Assembly: GCA_947374865.1 (NCBI GenBank)
Contig: CANCDR010000011.1
Coordinates: 35,712 to 99,711, forward strand
Source of the DNA: Oxalobacteraceae bacterium
Lineage (GTDB): Bacteria > Pseudomonadota > Gammaproteobacteria > Burkholderiales > Burkholderiaceae_D
Direction of reading: 5' to 3'
Length of the DNA stretch: 64,000 nucleotides
Position 1 is the first letter of the stretch; every line of letters begins with the position of its first letter. The notes under the pieces are model-generated. The model worked only from the letters and a program-made list of their open reading frames with translations, was not told the DNA's origin and ran no database searches. Shown here one piece after another: positions 39,566-50,161 of the stretch. The translations under genes and the position numbers were made by a program.

Positions 39566-40323
39566 CAGGAAGCCTTTTTTTGTTCTTCGATTTGCGCACT
39601 GGTGCGACCAAAACGGCGCTCACGCTGGTGATAAGAGGCGATCGCCAGATCCAATGCCACCGCATCAAAATCAGGCCAGAACGTGTCGGTAAAATACAGC
39701 TCGGCGTAGGCCAGCTGCCAGAGTAAAAAATTGGAGACCCGCTCTTCCCCGCCGGTACGGATAAACAAATCGGGTTCCGGCGCATAGGCCATCGACAGAT
39801 GCGGTGCGAGCAAATCTTCGGTGAAGTGCGTCAAGCCCGGATTGGCGGCGACCATTTTTCCGGTGGCCTGCATAATGTCCCAGCGACCGCCGTAGTTGGC
39901 GCAGATGGTCACAACCAACACCGTATTGCCGGCGGTTTTACGTTCGGCTTCGGCGATCATTTCCTGCAGCTTGGGATCAAAACGCGCGAGATCGCCGACC
40001 ACTTTCAAGCAGATGCCATTGGCATGCATCTTGTTGACTTCGCGGCCGAGCGCCGTGACAAACAGACGCATCAGAAGACTGACTTCTTCGGCCGGCCGGC
40101 GCCAGTTTTCGGAACTGAAGGCAAATAGGGTCAGGTAACCGATCTTGCGTTCAACACAGGCGCGCACAATGCCCCGCACCGCTTCCACACCCTTGACGTG
40201 CCCCGCCACGCGCGGCAAAAAGCGCTTGGTCGCCCAGCGCCCGTTGCCGTCCATGATCACGGCAACATGGCGCGGCACCTCGGGCAGTTCAGGTAAAACA
40301 AGAGTGGAGCTTGCGTGGGCCAT
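39565..40323 (-). CDS. uppS: Undecaprenyl diphosphate synthase
   Basis: UppS elongates farnesyl diphosphate to the C55 carrier lipid for peptidoglycan and O-antigen. From the ATG at 40323, with AGG 8 nt upstream, the product has 252 residues; an upstream GTG at 40359 is less likely. Catalytic Asp25 is in [33 protein letters not shown] is also present. The stop overlaps the cdsA ATG. Confidence 0.95.
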   Translation of the reverse strand: MAHASSTLVLPELPEVPRHVAVIMDGNGRWATKRFLPRVAGHVKGVEAVRGIVRACVERKIGYLTLFAFSSENWRRPAEEVSLLMRLFVTALGREVNKMHANGICLKVVGDLARFDPKLQEMIAEAERKTAGNTVLVVTICANYGGRWDIMQATGKMVAANPGLTHFTEDLLAPHLSMAYAPEPDLFIRTGGEERVSNFLLWQLAYAELYFTDTFWPDFDAVALDLAIASYHQRERRFGRTSAQIEEQKKAS

Positions 40324-40382
40324 AGGCTGCCTGGAGAAAAATGCGCGGTTAAGGTTCACTGCCGAAAGGCGACTTTCGTCAC

Positions 40383-40943
40383 CTACACAGTGAGCACTTC
40401 CTTCTCTTTTTCTGCCAATAATTTATCCACTTCGGCGACAAATTTATCGGTCAGTTTTTGCACCTCGTCTTGCGAACGGCGCTCGTCATCTTCGGAGCAG
40501 GCTTTTTCTTTGAGGAGTTTTTTGAGGGATTCGTTGGCGTCGCGGCGGATATTACGAATCGCGATTTTGGCATCTTCGCCTTCGGTCTTGACCAGCTTGA
40601 CCATTTCCTTGCGGCGCTCTTCGGTGAGCGGCGGTGTCGGTACGCGGATCAGGTCGCCCATAGTGGACGGGTTCAATCCCAGATCGGCGTCACGGATGGC
40701 TTTTTCGACCACCGGAATCATCTTCTTTTCCCACGGCTGAACACCGATGGTGCGGGCATCGACCAAGGTGACATTGGCGATCTGCGTGAGCGCCGTGCCG
40801 GTGCCGTAGTAGTCGACCATCACATGGTCGAGGATGCCGATGTGGGCGCGACCAGTGCGCACTTTACCCAGATCGGCTTTCAGCGTTTCGATCGATTTTT
40901 GCATACGCTGATCAGCGTTTTTTTTCACTTCTGCGACGGACAT
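40383..40943 (-). CDS. frr: Ribosome recycling factor
   Basis: Frr splits post-termination ribosomes with EF-G. The 186-residue product starts [20 protein letters not shown], with AGGAG upstream of the ATG at 40943; the frame is open further up without Frr similarity. The core [20 protein letters not shown] and the C-terminal helices are normal. It follows pyrH and precedes uppS, the standard order. Confidence 0.96.
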   Translation of the reverse strand: MSVAEVKKNADQRMQKSIETLKADLGKVRTGRAHIGILDHVMVDYYGTGTALTQIANVTLVDARTIGVQPWEKKMIPVVEKAIRDADLGLNPSTMGDLIRVPTPPLTEERRKEMVKLVKTEGEDAKIAIRNIRRDANESLKKLLKEKACSEDDERRSQDEVQKLTDKFVAEVDKLLAEKEKEVLTV

Positions 40944-40983
40944 TTTCTTCTCCTGATTGGCCTGGGTGAGCGCCACAAAAAAT

Positions 40984-41700
40984 TTATACGTGAACCAGTG
41001 TACCTTCATCCTCGCCAAGAATCACCCGCTTGAGGGCGCCTGGTTTGACGATCGAAAATACCTTGATCGGCAGTTTCTGGTCGCGACAGAGGGCAAATGC
41101 CGTCGCATCCATGACTTGCAGGCGCTGCGAGATGGCGTCGTCGAAGGAGATACTGCTATAGCGTGTCGCTTCTGGAAACAGCTTGGGATCGGCACTATAA
41201 ACGCCATCCACCTTGGTTGCCTTGAGGACGATCTGCGCGCCGATTTCCGAGCCGCGCAGGGCCGCTGCGGTGTCGGTGGTAAAAAACGGATTACCGGTAC
41301 CGGCCGCGAACACGACGATCTTGCCTTCTTCGAGGTATTGCAGCGCCTTGGGACGCACGTAAGGCTCAACGATCTGCTCGATGCTAATGGCGGACATCAC
41401 GCGCGCCACAATACCAGCCTGGCGCATGGCGTCGGCCAGGGCCAGCGAATTCATGACCGTGGCCAACATGCCCATATAATCGGCCGTGGCACGGTCCATG
41501 CCCTGAGCACCGGGTGCCACACCACGAAAAATATTACCGCCGCCAATGACGATGGCCAGCTCAACGCCTAATTGGGCGATTTCTGATACATCCGCCACCA
41601 TCGCATCGATGGTAGCCCGATTGATGCCATAGGCGTCATCGCCCATGAGTGCTTCACCGGAGAGTTTCAACAGTACGCGTTTGTATACCGGGATAGTCAT
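40984..41700 (-). CDS. pyrH: UMP kinase
   Basis: PyrH phosphorylates UMP to UDP as a hexamer regulated by GTP and UTP. The 238-residue amino-acid-kinase fold shows [46 protein letters not shown] and [16 protein letters not shown]. It lies between tsf and frr, separated from tsf by an intrinsic terminator that probably only reduces read-through. Confidence 0.97.
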   Translation of the reverse strand: MTIPVYKRVLLKLSGEALMGDDAYGINRATIDAMVADVSEIAQLGVELAIVIGGGNIFRGVAPGAQGMDRATADYMGMLATVMNSLALADAMRQAGIVARVMSAISIEQIVEPYVRPKALQYLEEGKIVVFAAGTGNPFFTTDTAAALRGSEIGAQIVLKATKVDGVYSADPKLFPEATRYSSISFDDAISQRLQVMDATAFALCRDQKLPIKVFSIVKPGALKRVILGEDEGTLVHV

Positions 41701-41770
41701 GCGCAGAACTCCTTGTAGATAACAACGTCGTGTTCGGGCAGGCGGAAATGATTCAAGCGCCTGTTAAAGA

Positions 41771-41790
41771 AACGGGCCTTGCGGCCCGTT
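41771..41790 (-). terminator. Intrinsic terminator after tsf
   Basis: AACGGGCC and GGCCCGTT form a perfect 8-bp stem with the loop TTGC/GCAA. On the minus strand it is followed by TCTTT, and it lies 11 bp beyond the tsf stop. Confidence 0.75.
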
Positions 41791-41801
41791 TTGTCATTCG
41801 C

Positions 41802-42713
41802 TTAGGCCTGCTTGGCAGCAGCGACCTGGGCCGCCACTTCGGCAGCAAAGTCATCCTGCTTCTTTTCGATGCCTTCGCCAACCACGTACATGGTAAACGA
41901 CTTTACCGATGCATTGGCTGCCTTGAGCATTTGTTCGACCGTTTGCTTGTCATTTTTCACAAATGTCTGATTCAGCAAGGAGACTTCCTTGAGGAATTTC
42001 TGTACCGAGCCATCGATACGCTTGGCGACGATCTCGGCTGACTGCGGTGTTTTGCCTTCAGCGACCGCTTTAGTCGCATCTTCCTGCGCCTTGAGTGAAG
42101 CGACTGAACGCTCTTTTTCGATCAAATCGGCAGGCACCTGGTCTGAAGACAACGATACCGGCTTCATCGCCGCGATGTGCATGGCTACGTCTTTACCGAC
42201 TTGCTCATCGGCGCCGTCGAATTCGACCAAGACACCAATACGTGTACCGTGCAGATAAGACGCCACCTTGGCGCTGGTTTCAATGCGCTGGAAGCGACGG
42301 ATCGACATGTTCTCGCCGATCTTGCCGATCAGCGCAGCGCGAACCACGTCGACTGTTGCGCCATCGAGTGGCAGCGCCAGCAGGGCTGGTACGTCGACTG
42401 GATTATGTTGCGCGACTAAGGCGACGACTTTATTGGCCAGGCCGATGAAGTCATCATTCTTGGTCACGAAGTCAGTTTCGCAGTTAATTTCGATCATGGC
42501 AGCCACATTGCCCTGCACTACGCTGGCGATCACGCCTTCGGCGGTGATACGCGAGGCCGCTTTAGATGCCTTGCCGCCCAGTTTAACGCGCAGCAGTTCT
42601 TCTGCTTTGGCCATGTCGCCATCGGCTTCTGTCAGGGCCTTTTTACATTCCATCATCGGTGCATCTGTCTTTGCACGCAGTTCGCCTACCATTGCTGCTG
42701 TAATTACCGCCAT
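41802..42713 (-). CDS. tsf: Elongation factor Ts
   Basis: EF-Ts recycles EF-Tu-GDP. The product starts [20 protein letters not shown], with AGGAG 6 nt before the ATG at 42713; the ATG two codons upstream touches the AGGAG and is unlikely. The 303 residues contain the UBA-like N-terminal domain ([20 protein letters not shown]) and [16 protein letters not shown]. Normal proteobacterial length. It follows rpsB behind a terminator. Confidence 0.97.
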   Translation of the reverse strand: MAVITAAMVGELRAKTDAPMMECKKALTEADGDMAKAEELLRVKLGGKASKAASRITAEGVIASVVQGNVAAMIEINCETDFVTKNDDFIGLANKVVALVAQHNPVDVPALLALPLDGATVDVVRAALIGKIGENMSIRRFQRIETSAKVASYLHGTRIGVLVEFDGADEQVGKDVAMHIAAMKPVSLSSDQVPADLIEKERSVASLKAQEDATKAVAEGKTPQSAEIVAKRIDGSVQKFLKEVSLLNQTFVKNDKQTVEQMLKAANASVKSFTMYVVGEGIEKKQDDFAAEVAAQVAAAKQA

Positions 42714-42835
42714 TGTCATCTCCTAGCTCAATGGACGTCCATGCGGACGCCAAAAATCAAAAATAATTTCCATCATCAGAAAAATCTCAAGCGACGCCGC
42801 GTCAGGATGGGAAGGCCCATACACGCAAATTCCGC

Positions 42836-42869
42836 TCGAAAAAAAGGGGCGAACTGCTGTTGCCCCTTT
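42836..42869 (-). terminator. Intrinsic terminator after rpsB
   Basis: AAAGGGGC (42843-42850) pairs with GCCCCTTT (42862-42869) around an 11-nt loop. On the minus strand the stem runs into further T residues. It lies between rpsB and tsf, so tsf needs read-through or its own promoter in 42714-42835. Confidence 0.75.
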
Positions 42870-42955
42870 CTTTGTCCGGCCCGCTAAGCGCCATCCTGCT
42901 ATTACCTGGTCAAGTACATCGACATGGAAGCAAGAAGACCCGATCGGGCCAGAGA

Positions 42956-43705
42956 TTACGCCTGCTCGCTAACCTCAACGAAATCGTCAGCACCACCCTT
43001 GACGGCTTCCAGAACTTCATTGGTCGCATTGGCGCGGCCTTCGAGGATCGCATCTGCCACGCCACGTGCGTACAGGGTGATCGCTTTGGAGGAATCATCG
43101 TTACCAGGAATGATGTAAGTCACGCCTTCTGGGGAGTGATTGGTATCGACCACGCCGATGACCGGAATACCCAGTTTTGCGGCTTCGGTGATCGCGCCTT
43201 TATGGTAACCGACGTCGACGACGAAAATCGCGTCAGGAATGCCGCCCATGTCCTTGATACCGCCGATGGCTTTTTCGAGCTTGATTTTCTCGCGCGAGAA
43301 CATCAGGCCTTCTTTTTTCGACAGTTTTTCAACCGAACCGTCCGCCACGGAAGCTTCCATGTCTTTCAGACGCTTGATCGATGTCTTGATTGTTTTGAAG
43401 TTTGTCAGCATGCCACCTAACCAGCGCTGATCAACGAATGGGACGCCAGCGCGTTGCGCTTCAGCGGCCATGATCTCGCGCGCCTGGCGCTTGGTGCCGA
43501 CCATCAGGATCGTGCCGCGGTTCGACGACAGCTGACGCACGAACTTCATCGCCTCCTGGTACATGCCCAGGGTCTTTTCCAGATTGACGATATGAATTTT
43601 ATTACGATGACCGAAGATATACGGGGCCATCTTAGGGTTCCAGAAGCGGGTTTGGTGACCAAAATGGACGCCGGCTTCCAGCATTTCGCGCATTGTTACT
43701 GACAT
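42956..43705 (-). CDS. rpsB: 30S ribosomal protein S2
   Basis: S2 is the last large protein added to the 30S subunit. The 249 residues start [20 protein letters not shown] and contain [20 protein letters not shown] and [19 protein letters not shown]. It is the first gene of the long minus-strand series; it diverges from map. Confidence 0.98.
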   Translation of the reverse strand: MSVTMREMLEAGVHFGHQTRFWNPKMAPYIFGHRNKIHIVNLEKTLGMYQEAMKFVRQLSSNRGTILMVGTKRQAREIMAAEAQRAGVPFVDQRWLGGMLTNFKTIKTSIKRLKDMEASVADGSVEKLSKKEGLMFSREKIKLEKAIGGIKDMGGIPDAIFVVDVGYHKGAITEAAKLGIPVIGVVDTNHSPEGVTYIIPGNDDSSKAITLYARGVADAILEGRANATNEVLEAVKGGADDFVEVSEQA

Positions 43706-44018
43706 GTGAATCTCCAGGGTTAGGTCTTGAAACTGTCCGGTGACCCCAACATTCTGCTAGTGGCTGGTAGGCCGCTAACGATGTCGCAGGCACCCTTGTC
43801 GGGCAGCATCGCGATTAAAATTGACCAAAGCGGTCATTCAACAAATCTGCCGGAGTTCATTCAAATAATGTTTGATCCCATCGGCAGCCCAAGATTTTAC
43901 CCCAAAAACCCCATCCGGTTCAAGCGTCATCGATAGCAAGCCGTCGAACCGTCACCTCGTCTATAATCGTGGCTTAACTTATTGACTCGCGCCCCTCGCT
44001 GCGCGACCTACGCCCTAA
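43706..44018. other. Divergent rpsB/map intergenic region with rpsB leader
   Basis: 313 bp without a gene. It must hold the rpsB promoter and a leader; a stem with CGATG/CATCG ends (43779-43811) around a GC-rich inner pairing lies in the leader and could belong to an S2 autoregulatory structure, but I cannot match it to the known motif. The map -10 is at 43962-43967. Confidence 0.45.
43962..43967 (+). promoter_or_regulatory. Putative -10 box of map
   Basis: TATAAT in CTCGTCTATAATCGTGG, 51 bp upstream of the map ATG. No good -35 at 16-18 bp. Confidence 0.5.
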
Positions 44019-44843
44019 ATGACCATTTCTATCAAATCTGCCGCCGATATCGACGGCATGCGCATCGCAGGCCGTCTGGCTTCCGAAGTCATCGACTACA
44101 TTACGCCCTTCGTCAAAGCAGGCGTGACGACCGGCGAACTGGATCGGCTGTGCCACGAATACATGACGAATGTACAAGACAGCATCCCTGCCCCGCTCAA
44201 TTATTGTCCACCCGGCTATACGCCTTATCCGAAAGCCATCTGCGCCTCGGTCAATGACGTGATTTGCCATGGCATTCCGGGCGATAAGGTATTAAAGAAT
44301 GGCGATGTGGTCAATCTTGACATTACGATCATTAAAAATGGCTACCACGGTGATACCAGCCGGATGTTCTATATTGGCGAGCCGTCCATCATGGCGCGCC
44401 GTCTGACCGAGATCACCTACGAATGCATGTGGCTTGGGATTTCAAAAATCAAACCCGGTGCCCATCTGGGCGATATCGGGCATGCGATCCAGGTCCATGC
44501 CGAAAAAGCCGGTTACAGCGTGGTACGCGAATTCTGCGGCCACGGCATCGGCAAGGTGTTCCATGAAGAGCCACAAATTCTGCATTACGGCCGACCGGGC
44601 ACGCTGGATAAAATTGCTGCCGGCATGATCTTTACGGTCGAACCGATGATCAATGCCGGCCGGCGCGAAATCCGCGAAATGGGCGACGGCTGGACCATCC
44701 GCACCAAAGACCGCAGCCTGTCTGCGCAGTGGGAACATACGGTGCTGGTCACCGACACCGGCTATGAAGTATTGACCGTCTCGGCCGGCGCGCCCCTGCC
44801 ACCGGCCTTTCTGCTGCCGGCTGTTCCCGCCAGCGTCGTTTAA
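44019..44843 (+). CDS. map: Methionine aminopeptidase, type I
   Basis: Removes the initiator methionine. The 274-residue protein shows the metal ligands in order: Asp in VVNLDITIIKNGYHGDTSRM (two Asp), His in REFCGHGIGKVFHEEP, Glu in GMIFTVEPMINAG and Glu in LSAQWEHTVLVT. Its C-terminus is about ten residues longer than the E. coli enzyme. glnD starts 2 nt after its stop, so the two are co-translated. Confidence 0.97.
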   Translation: MTISIKSAADIDGMRIAGRLASEVIDYITPFVKAGVTTGELDRLCHEYMTNVQDSIPAPLNYCPPGYTPYPKAICASVNDVICHGIPGDKVLKNGDVVNLDITIIKNGYHGDTSRMFYIGEPSIMARRLTEITYECMWLGISKIKPGAHLGDIGHAIQVHAEKAGYSVVREFCGHGIGKVFHEEPQILHYGRPGTLDKIAAGMIFTVEPMINAGRREIREMGDGWTIRTKDRSLSAQWEHTVLVTDTGYEVLTVSAGAPLPPAFLLPAVPASVV

Positions 44844-44845
44844 GC

Positions 44846-47416
44846 GTGGTCGCACTGGCATCTGTGAACTCCCTGGCGCAAAGCCTGAAAGCGCAGCTGC
44901 GTGAGAGGCGCGACGCGCTGATTGCGACCTACCAAGCCGACAGCAAACCCGACGCGCTGCTCGTCAATTTGCGCAAAAGCGTCGATGCCGCCCTGACCCA
45001 GGCCTGGCTTAGTTTTGCCATGCCACCCAATACCGCCTTGATCGGCGTGGGCGGCTATGGTCGCGGCGAGCTGTTTCCGCATTCCGATGTCGACGTACTG
45101 ATTCTGCTCGATCATGCGCCCAGTCCCGAACTTCAGGCCAAGCTCGAGCAGCTCGTGCAGCTGTTCTGGGACATCGGCCTGGAAATCGGTCACAGCATTC
45201 GCACCATCGACGAATGTTTGAGCGAATCGGCCGCCGATATTACGGTACAGACAAGCCTGCTGGAAGCGCGTTTAGTCACCGGTAACCGCAAGCTGTTTCA
45301 GTATTTGCGTGAGCGCTGTAGTGCGGCCATGAATCCGCAGGCCTTCTTTCAGGCCAAGACGCTGGAGATGCGCCAGCGGCATGCCAAATATGAAGACACC
45401 GCCTTCAGCCTCGAGCCTAATTGCAAGGAAAGCCCGGGCGGTCTGCGTGATTTGCAGGTAATTTTGTGGGTCGCCCGCGCCGCCGGTCTGGGAGACTCCT
45501 GGAGCAAGCTGGCCATGCGCGGCCTGATCACCAGTACCGAAGCACGTCAGCTTAAGCAAAAGGAACGCGCCTTTCGCGATATCCGTATTCGCTTACACGT
45601 GTATGCCAAACGACGCGAAGACCGATTGGTGTTCGACGTCCAGACACCGATCGCCGAAACCTTCGGCTTCAAAAATACCGAAACCCGGCGCGCTTCCGAA
45701 TACCTGATGCAGCATTACTACTGGGCCGCCAAGGTGGTCACCCAGCTTAATACCATCCTGTTGCAAAACATTGAAGCACAGCTGTTTTCACACAACAGCG
45801 TGAGTCAGCCGATCAATGCGCATTTCAATGAAGTCAACGGACTGATCGATATTGCGCGCGACGATATTTTCGCCACCGTTCCGTCGACCATGCTGGAGAT
45901 TTTTCTGCTGCTCGCGCACGAACCGCGCCTCAAAGGCATGACAGCACGCACCACCCGCAGTCTGTGGCATTGCCGCCTGAAGATCGATGCGGCGTTTCGC
46001 CGTGACCCGGCCAATCGCGCGCTGTTTCTGCAGATCCTCCAGTCGCCGCAAGGGATTACCCACGCACTGCGCGGCATGAATCAAACCAGCATCCTGGGTC
46101 GTTATCTGCCGAACTTCCGGCGTATCGTCGGCCAGATGCAGCATGATTTATTTCACGTCTATACGGTGGATCAACACATTCTGATGGTGGTGCGTAATGT
46201 GCGCCGCTTCACGATGCCGGAACTGGCGCATGAATATCCATTTTGCAGTCAGCTGATGGCCAATTTTTCGCAGCCGTGGCTGATTTATATCGGCGCGCTT
46301 TTTCACGATATCGCCAAGGGCCGTGGCGGCGATCATTCCAAACTCGGCATGGCGGATGCGCAGCGTTTTTGTCGCGATCATAGCCTCTCGGAAGAAGATG
46401 GTGCGATGGTGGTGTTCTTGGTCGAGCATCATCTGACGATGTCGCAGGTCGCGCAAAAAAATGATTTGTCCGACATCGACGTGATCCGCAGTTTTGCCGA
46501 TCTGGTCAAGGACGAACGTCATCTCACGGCACTCTATCTGCTCACCGTCGCCGATGTGCGCGGCACCAGCCCAAAGGTATGGAACGCCTGGAAAGCCAAA
46601 TTACTGGAAGACCTGTACCGGCTCACCTTGCGCGTGCTGGGCGGCGAAGTCACCTCCCCCGACCACGAACTGCAGCATCGCCAGCATGAAGCCCTGACCT
46701 CCTTGCGCTTGTACGGTCTGCCGGATGATGCCTATCAGGCGCTCTGGCGTCAGCTTGATATTGTTTATTTCCTGCGCCACGACGCCTCCGACATCGCCTG
46801 GCAGACCCGCGCGCTGTATGCACGGGTTGACAGTGATGTGCCGGTCGTTAAATGCCGTCTTGCGCCCATCGGTGAAGGTCTGCAGGTGACGGTCTATACC
46901 AAGGATCAGGAAGACCTGTTCGCGCGCATCTGCGGCTACTTTGATCACAAGAATTTCAGCATCCTGGATGCCAAAATTCATACCACCCGCCATGGTTATG
47001 CGCTCGACACCTTCCTCATTACCGAACCGGCTTTTGCCAAGGCTTATCGCGAACTGATCAACCTGATCGAACATGAATTGGCCCAGCTGCTCAAGTCGCA
47101 GCACAAGCTGACTGCGCCGAGCAAAGGACGGCTCTCTCGGCTTTCACGTACCTTTCCAATCACGCCCTCAGTCGATCTGCGCCCTGATGAACGCGGCCAG
47201 TATTATCTGCTGTCGGTGTCGGCCAATGACCGCACCGGTCTGCTGCACACCATCGCCAACGTGCTGGCCAAATTCAAGGTCAACCTGTACACCGCCAAGA
47301 TCATGACGCTTGGCGAACGGGTCGAAGACGTGTTCCTGGTCGATGGCGCGGTACTGAATAATCCCCGTAACCAGATTCTGCTGGAAACCGAACTGCTCGA
47401 TGCACTGCAGGTTTGA
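44846..47416 (+). CDS. glnD: Bifunctional uridylyltransferase/uridylyl-removing enzyme GlnD
   Basis: GlnD senses glutamine and adds or removes UMP on PII proteins, steering nitrogen assimilation. The order of domains is: nucleotidyltransferase (GGYGRGELFPHSDVDVLILL at about 69-88), helical linker, HD phosphohydrolase (LFHDIAKGRGGDHSKLG near residue 490), and two ACT domains at the C-terminus (second from YYLLSVSANDRTGLLHTI). 856 residues, normal. The start is GTG at 44846, 2 nt after map. Confidence 0.97.
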   Translation: MVALASVNSLAQSLKAQLRERRDALIATYQADSKPDALLVNLRKSVDAALTQAWLSFAMPPNTALIGVGGYGRGELFPHSDVDVLILLDHAPSPELQAKLEQLVQLFWDIGLEIGHSIRTIDECLSESAADITVQTSLLEARLVTGNRKLFQYLRERCSAAMNPQAFFQAKTLEMRQRHAKYEDTAFSLEPNCKESPGGLRDLQVILWVARAAGLGDSWSKLAMRGLITSTEARQLKQKERAFRDIRIRLHVYAKRREDRLVFDVQTPIAETFGFKNTETRRASEYLMQHYYWAAKVVTQLNTILLQNIEAQLFSHNSVSQPINAHFNEVNGLIDIARDDIFATVPSTMLEIFLLLAHEPRLKGMTARTTRSLWHCRLKIDAAFRRDPANRALFLQILQSPQGITHALRGMNQTSILGRYLPNFRRIVGQMQHDLFHVYTVDQHILMVVRNVRRFTMPELAHEYPFCSQLMANFSQPWLIYIGALFHDIAKGRGGDHSKLGMADAQRFCRDHSLSEEDGAMVVFLVEHHLTMSQVAQKNDLSDIDVIRSFADLVKDERHLTALYLLTVADVRGTSPKVWNAWKAKLLEDLYRLTLRVLGGEVTSPDHELQHRQHEALTSLRLYGLPDDAYQALWRQLDIVYFLRHDASDIAWQTRALYARVDSDVPVVKCRLAPIGEGLQVTVYTKDQEDLFARICGYFDHKNFSILDAKIHTTRHGYALDTFLITEPAFAKAYRELINLIEHELAQLLKSQHKLTAPSKGRLSRLSRTFPITPSVDLRPDERGQYYLLSVSANDRTGLLHTIANVLAKFKVNLYTAKIMTLGERVEDVFLVDGAVLNNPRNQILLETELLDALQV

Positions 47417-47437
47417 GCTTCACCCACTTTTTAATTG

Positions 47438-48190
47438 ATGACCATGACTGAACCACTACGCCTTTCCAAACGCATGTCTGAACTTGGACTATGCTCGCGC
47501 CGCGAAGCTGATGAGTGGATTGCGCGCGGCTGGGTGCGGGTCGATGGCGTCATCGTCTCAGTGCTCGGCACCAAGGTGCTGCCCTCGCAAAGCGTGACGG
47601 TCGAACGGCAAGCCAGTGCCGAGCAGGCCAAGCGCGTGACGATCCTGATCAATAAACCGGTCGGCTACGTCAGCGGTCAAGCCGAAGATGGCCACGAACC
47701 GGCGATGGTATTGGTTAAACCGGAGAGTCGCTGGCTTGAAGATACCTCACCGACGGTATTTCATCCGCTGCAGCTCAAAAACCTGGTGCCGGCCGGCCGG
47801 CTTGATATCGATTCTGTCGGTCTGCTCGTGCTCACGCAGGACGGGCGGGTGGCCAAGCATTTGATCGGTGAAAATTCGACAGTTGAAAAAGAATATCTGG
47901 TGCGCGTAACCTATCGCAAAGAAGGCCGGCTACCGCATAGCGACCTGAAAAAACTTCAACACGGCTTGTTTATGGATGGCGAAAAACTGCTGCCCGCGCA
48001 AGTAAAATGGCAGAACGATGATCAGCTGAGCTTTATTCTGCGTGAAGGCAAAAAACGCCAGATCCGCCGCATGTGTGACATGGTCGGCCTGGACGTGATT
48101 GGTTTGAAGCGGGTACGCATTGGTCGCGTATCGCTGGGCGATTTACCAGTTGGGCACTGGCGCTATTTGCGGGCAGGCGAACAGTTTTAA
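47438..48190 (+). CDS. RsuA/RluF-family pseudouridine synthase
   Basis: A 250-residue enzyme with an N-terminal S4 RNA-binding domain (RLSKRMSELGLCSRREADEW) and the catalytic domain with Asp in PAGRLDIDSVGLLVLT, plus EGKKRQIRRMCDMVGL near the C-terminus. The pattern is nearest to RluF (23S rRNA) within the RsuA/RluB/E/F group, so I leave the symbol open. The start is ATG at 47438; TTG at 47435 also opens the frame. It follows glnD on the same strand and converges with the response-regulator gene. Confidence 0.9.
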   Translation: MTMTEPLRLSKRMSELGLCSRREADEWIARGWVRVDGVIVSVLGTKVLPSQSVTVERQASAEQAKRVTILINKPVGYVSGQAEDGHEPAMVLVKPESRWLEDTSPTVFHPLQLKNLVPAGRLDIDSVGLLVLTQDGRVAKHLIGENSTVEKEYLVRVTYRKEGRLPHSDLKKLQHGLFMDGEKLLPAQVKWQNDDQLSFILREGKKRQIRRMCDMVGLDVIGLKRVRIGRVSLGDLPVGHWRYLRAGEQF

Positions 48191-48196
48191 CAATGC

Positions 48197-48580
48197 CTAC
48201 CACGCTAATTTAGGCATGCAACGCTCCACCGTTTCCAACAGCTCGATCGGGCTGAAGGGTTTGGTCAGGTAGGCATCGCACAAAGCTTCCTTGCCGCGCT
48301 CAAAGTCGACGCTTTGTCCGCGTGCGGTAAGTAAAATAACTTTGGTTTTTGATTTCAATGTGGGATCCATTTTAATTCGATGGCAGACCTGGTAACCGTC
48401 AAGACTACCGGGCATCATCACATCCAGCACGACCACGGATGGTCGTAAATACTGGGCAATGCGCCAGCCATCGTCACCGTTACTCGCTTCGTGCATTTCA
48501 CGATCTTTACCCGCCAAGCTCACCATAAGCAGCTGACGTACTTCGGCCTGATCATCGACTACTAAAATAGTATGTTCCAT
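48197..48580 (-). CDS. Single-domain response regulator
   Basis: A 127-residue receiver domain with no output domain. The acidic pocket D9-D10, phospho-acceptor Asp53 (VVLDVMMPG), Thr85 and Lys107 are all present, so it should be phosphorylatable. It lies 2 bp after the kinase-like gene 48583-49674. As that protein lacks its own phospho-acceptor His, the phosphate source may be another kinase. Such stand-alone receivers act as phosphate shuttles or by protein contact. Confidence 0.92.
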   Translation of the reverse strand: MEHTILVVDDQAEVRQLLMVSLAGKDREMHEASNGDDGWRIAQYLRPSVVVLDVMMPGSLDGYQVCHRIKMDPTLKSKTKVILLTARGQSVDFERGKEALCDAYLTKPFSPIELLETVERCMPKLAW

Positions 48581-48582
48581 CG

Positions 48583-49674
48583 TCAGGCCTTTTTCCGTTC
48601 TAACATTAATTCTGAAACATCCTCGGCGTAATGCAGCGCCTGGGTATGTTGTGGGACTGCGACCGCCATGCGCGGTGCACCAGTCGGAAATTCAAGTACC
48701 ACCTCGACGATGTCGGCATCGGGATCGCTGGCACGGATATGACCGCCATGCAAACCAATAATCCGCTGCACCAGACCAAGGCCCAGCTTGCTGATTTTTT
48801 CGTCTTCCACATCTTCAAACGATTCCAGCACTTCGATCCGCTTGCCGCTACTCTGGACCGCGCCGCGATTAAATACACTGAGCATGATGTACTCGCCGGT
48901 GATGGCGAAAATCATGCGAATGATGATGACCTGCTTACCCTTGACTTCACGACGAGAGAGCGTGATGGCGTTATTCATGGCCTCGAACAAGGCCTTCATG
49001 AGCAGTGGTTTGTTGCCGTAAATTGGCGGCAGGCCACCAGCAACATTGACGATTTCAAAGACGACATTTGAGTTGGTTATTTTGTCGTGCAGCTCGAGCA
49101 GGATGACATCGATAGCTTCGCGCAGCGCAATCCGGTCATGCATGTGCACCACGCCGTCACCAAAAAAGGCCAGCATCTCGCGCGTGAATTTGAAACGTTG
49201 ACCCAACATTTTGGTGCGGTATTCGAACTCCAGACCACCCTGTTTATCGACGATGTTTCTGACCGTGCCGTTGACAAGACTGATCGGCGTGCCCAGGCCC
49301 TGCCCAAGGAAGTGAAGAATATTGATGAGCGGCAGACGCTTGGCTTCCGGCGGCGTGCTTTTTCCGCGACCGACGGGCACACCGACGAAGCTGGCCAGGC
49401 CCGCCTGTGGGCCGGCGATAAACTGGCCTTCCATGCGCTCGCCAAACGCTAGTTCCAGCTTAAAGCCATGGAGGATGTCGAGCTTGCCGGCGATCAGATT
49501 GGCGATCAGCAGCTTGATCGCATTATTTTCCGTGATCGCAAGGTGAGGCTTGCCGGGATGCTGGCTGGCCACCTTATTGGCGAAGACCAGGGCACCTCGG
49601 ACGTCAAAGCTCATGACAGGCACGGGCATGTCTTCGAACATCGCGAACGCAGGTGGCAACAGTGGCAAACTCAT
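48583..49674 (-). CDS. Histidine-kinase-like protein lacking the phospho-acceptor His
   Basis: A 363-residue cytoplasmic protein without membrane segments: a PAS-like N-terminal part (MPVPVMSFDVRGALVFANKV), a HisKA-like helix pair and an HATPase-like domain with N-box (FEAMNNAITLS, 230-240) and G2 box (KLGLGLVQRIIGLHGGHI). Where kinases have HELRTPL it has Q125-GLGTPI, so the acceptor His is Gln. The G1 box reads VFNRG (267-271) with Asn in place of Asp. It probably binds ligand or nucleotide but cannot autophosphorylate in the usual way. It is paired with a complete receiver gene. Confidence 0.8.
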   Translation of the reverse strand: MSLPLLPPAFAMFEDMPVPVMSFDVRGALVFANKVASQHPGKPHLAITENNAIKLLIANLIAGKLDILHGFKLELAFGERMEGQFIAGPQAGLASFVGVPVGRGKSTPPEAKRLPLINILHFLGQGLGTPISLVNGTVRNIVDKQGGLEFEYRTKMLGQRFKFTREMLAFFGDGVVHMHDRIALREAIDVILLELHDKITNSNVVFEIVNVAGGLPPIYGNKPLLMKALFEAMNNAITLSRREVKGKQVIIIRMIFAITGEYIMLSVFNRGAVQSSGKRIEVLESFEDVEDEKISKLGLGLVQRIIGLHGGHIRASDPDADIVEVVLEFPTGAPRMAVAVPQHTQALHYAEDVSELMLERKKA

Positions 49675-50161
49675 CCGATTTCCGTCATAAATTAACTACA
49701 ATAACAACTCTAATTGGAAACTAATATTGCGTATTAAGTTATTGTTTTTGTAGCACGTTTCTCGCTACACAAATGTCAGACAAAGATCCATTCAGTTGAA
49801 ATAAAACCAATGAATAGCTGCAAAAAATTGATATCAATCAACGCATGGCACCGATGAATCTGCCAACGATGAAGGAAAATTCAGAATTCAAATAGTAAAG
49901 AAACCAATTTCAAAACATCTAACAGGCATTTCATTATTACATATTTTTGAAATTTTATTTCTATAAATAAATATTTTTCTTATTGGCGATTAATTCGTGG
50001 TTAACTAGCCCATTGCGAAGTACGGGCGACATGAAAGTCGCCGTACAGACGCATGAAGGCGACGAAAGGGAGCGAGGGAAAAAGAGGAAGCAGAAAACTA
50101 CAAAATGCAGGCCCAGGACAGGGCAGCAAAAAAAGGTTTGGGAGAGCGCGGACGCTAGGAC
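49675..50161. other. AT-rich intergenic region between def and the kinase-like gene
   Basis: 487 bp with no convincing ORF. It should hold the promoter of the kinase/receiver pair. Bases 49925-49980 are almost pure A/T. A 10-bp stem with one bulged G (50020-50046, loop ATGAAA) lies downstream of the def stop but has no T-run on either strand. A 60-codon plus frame at 49983-50165 has no protein character. Confidence 0.5.
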
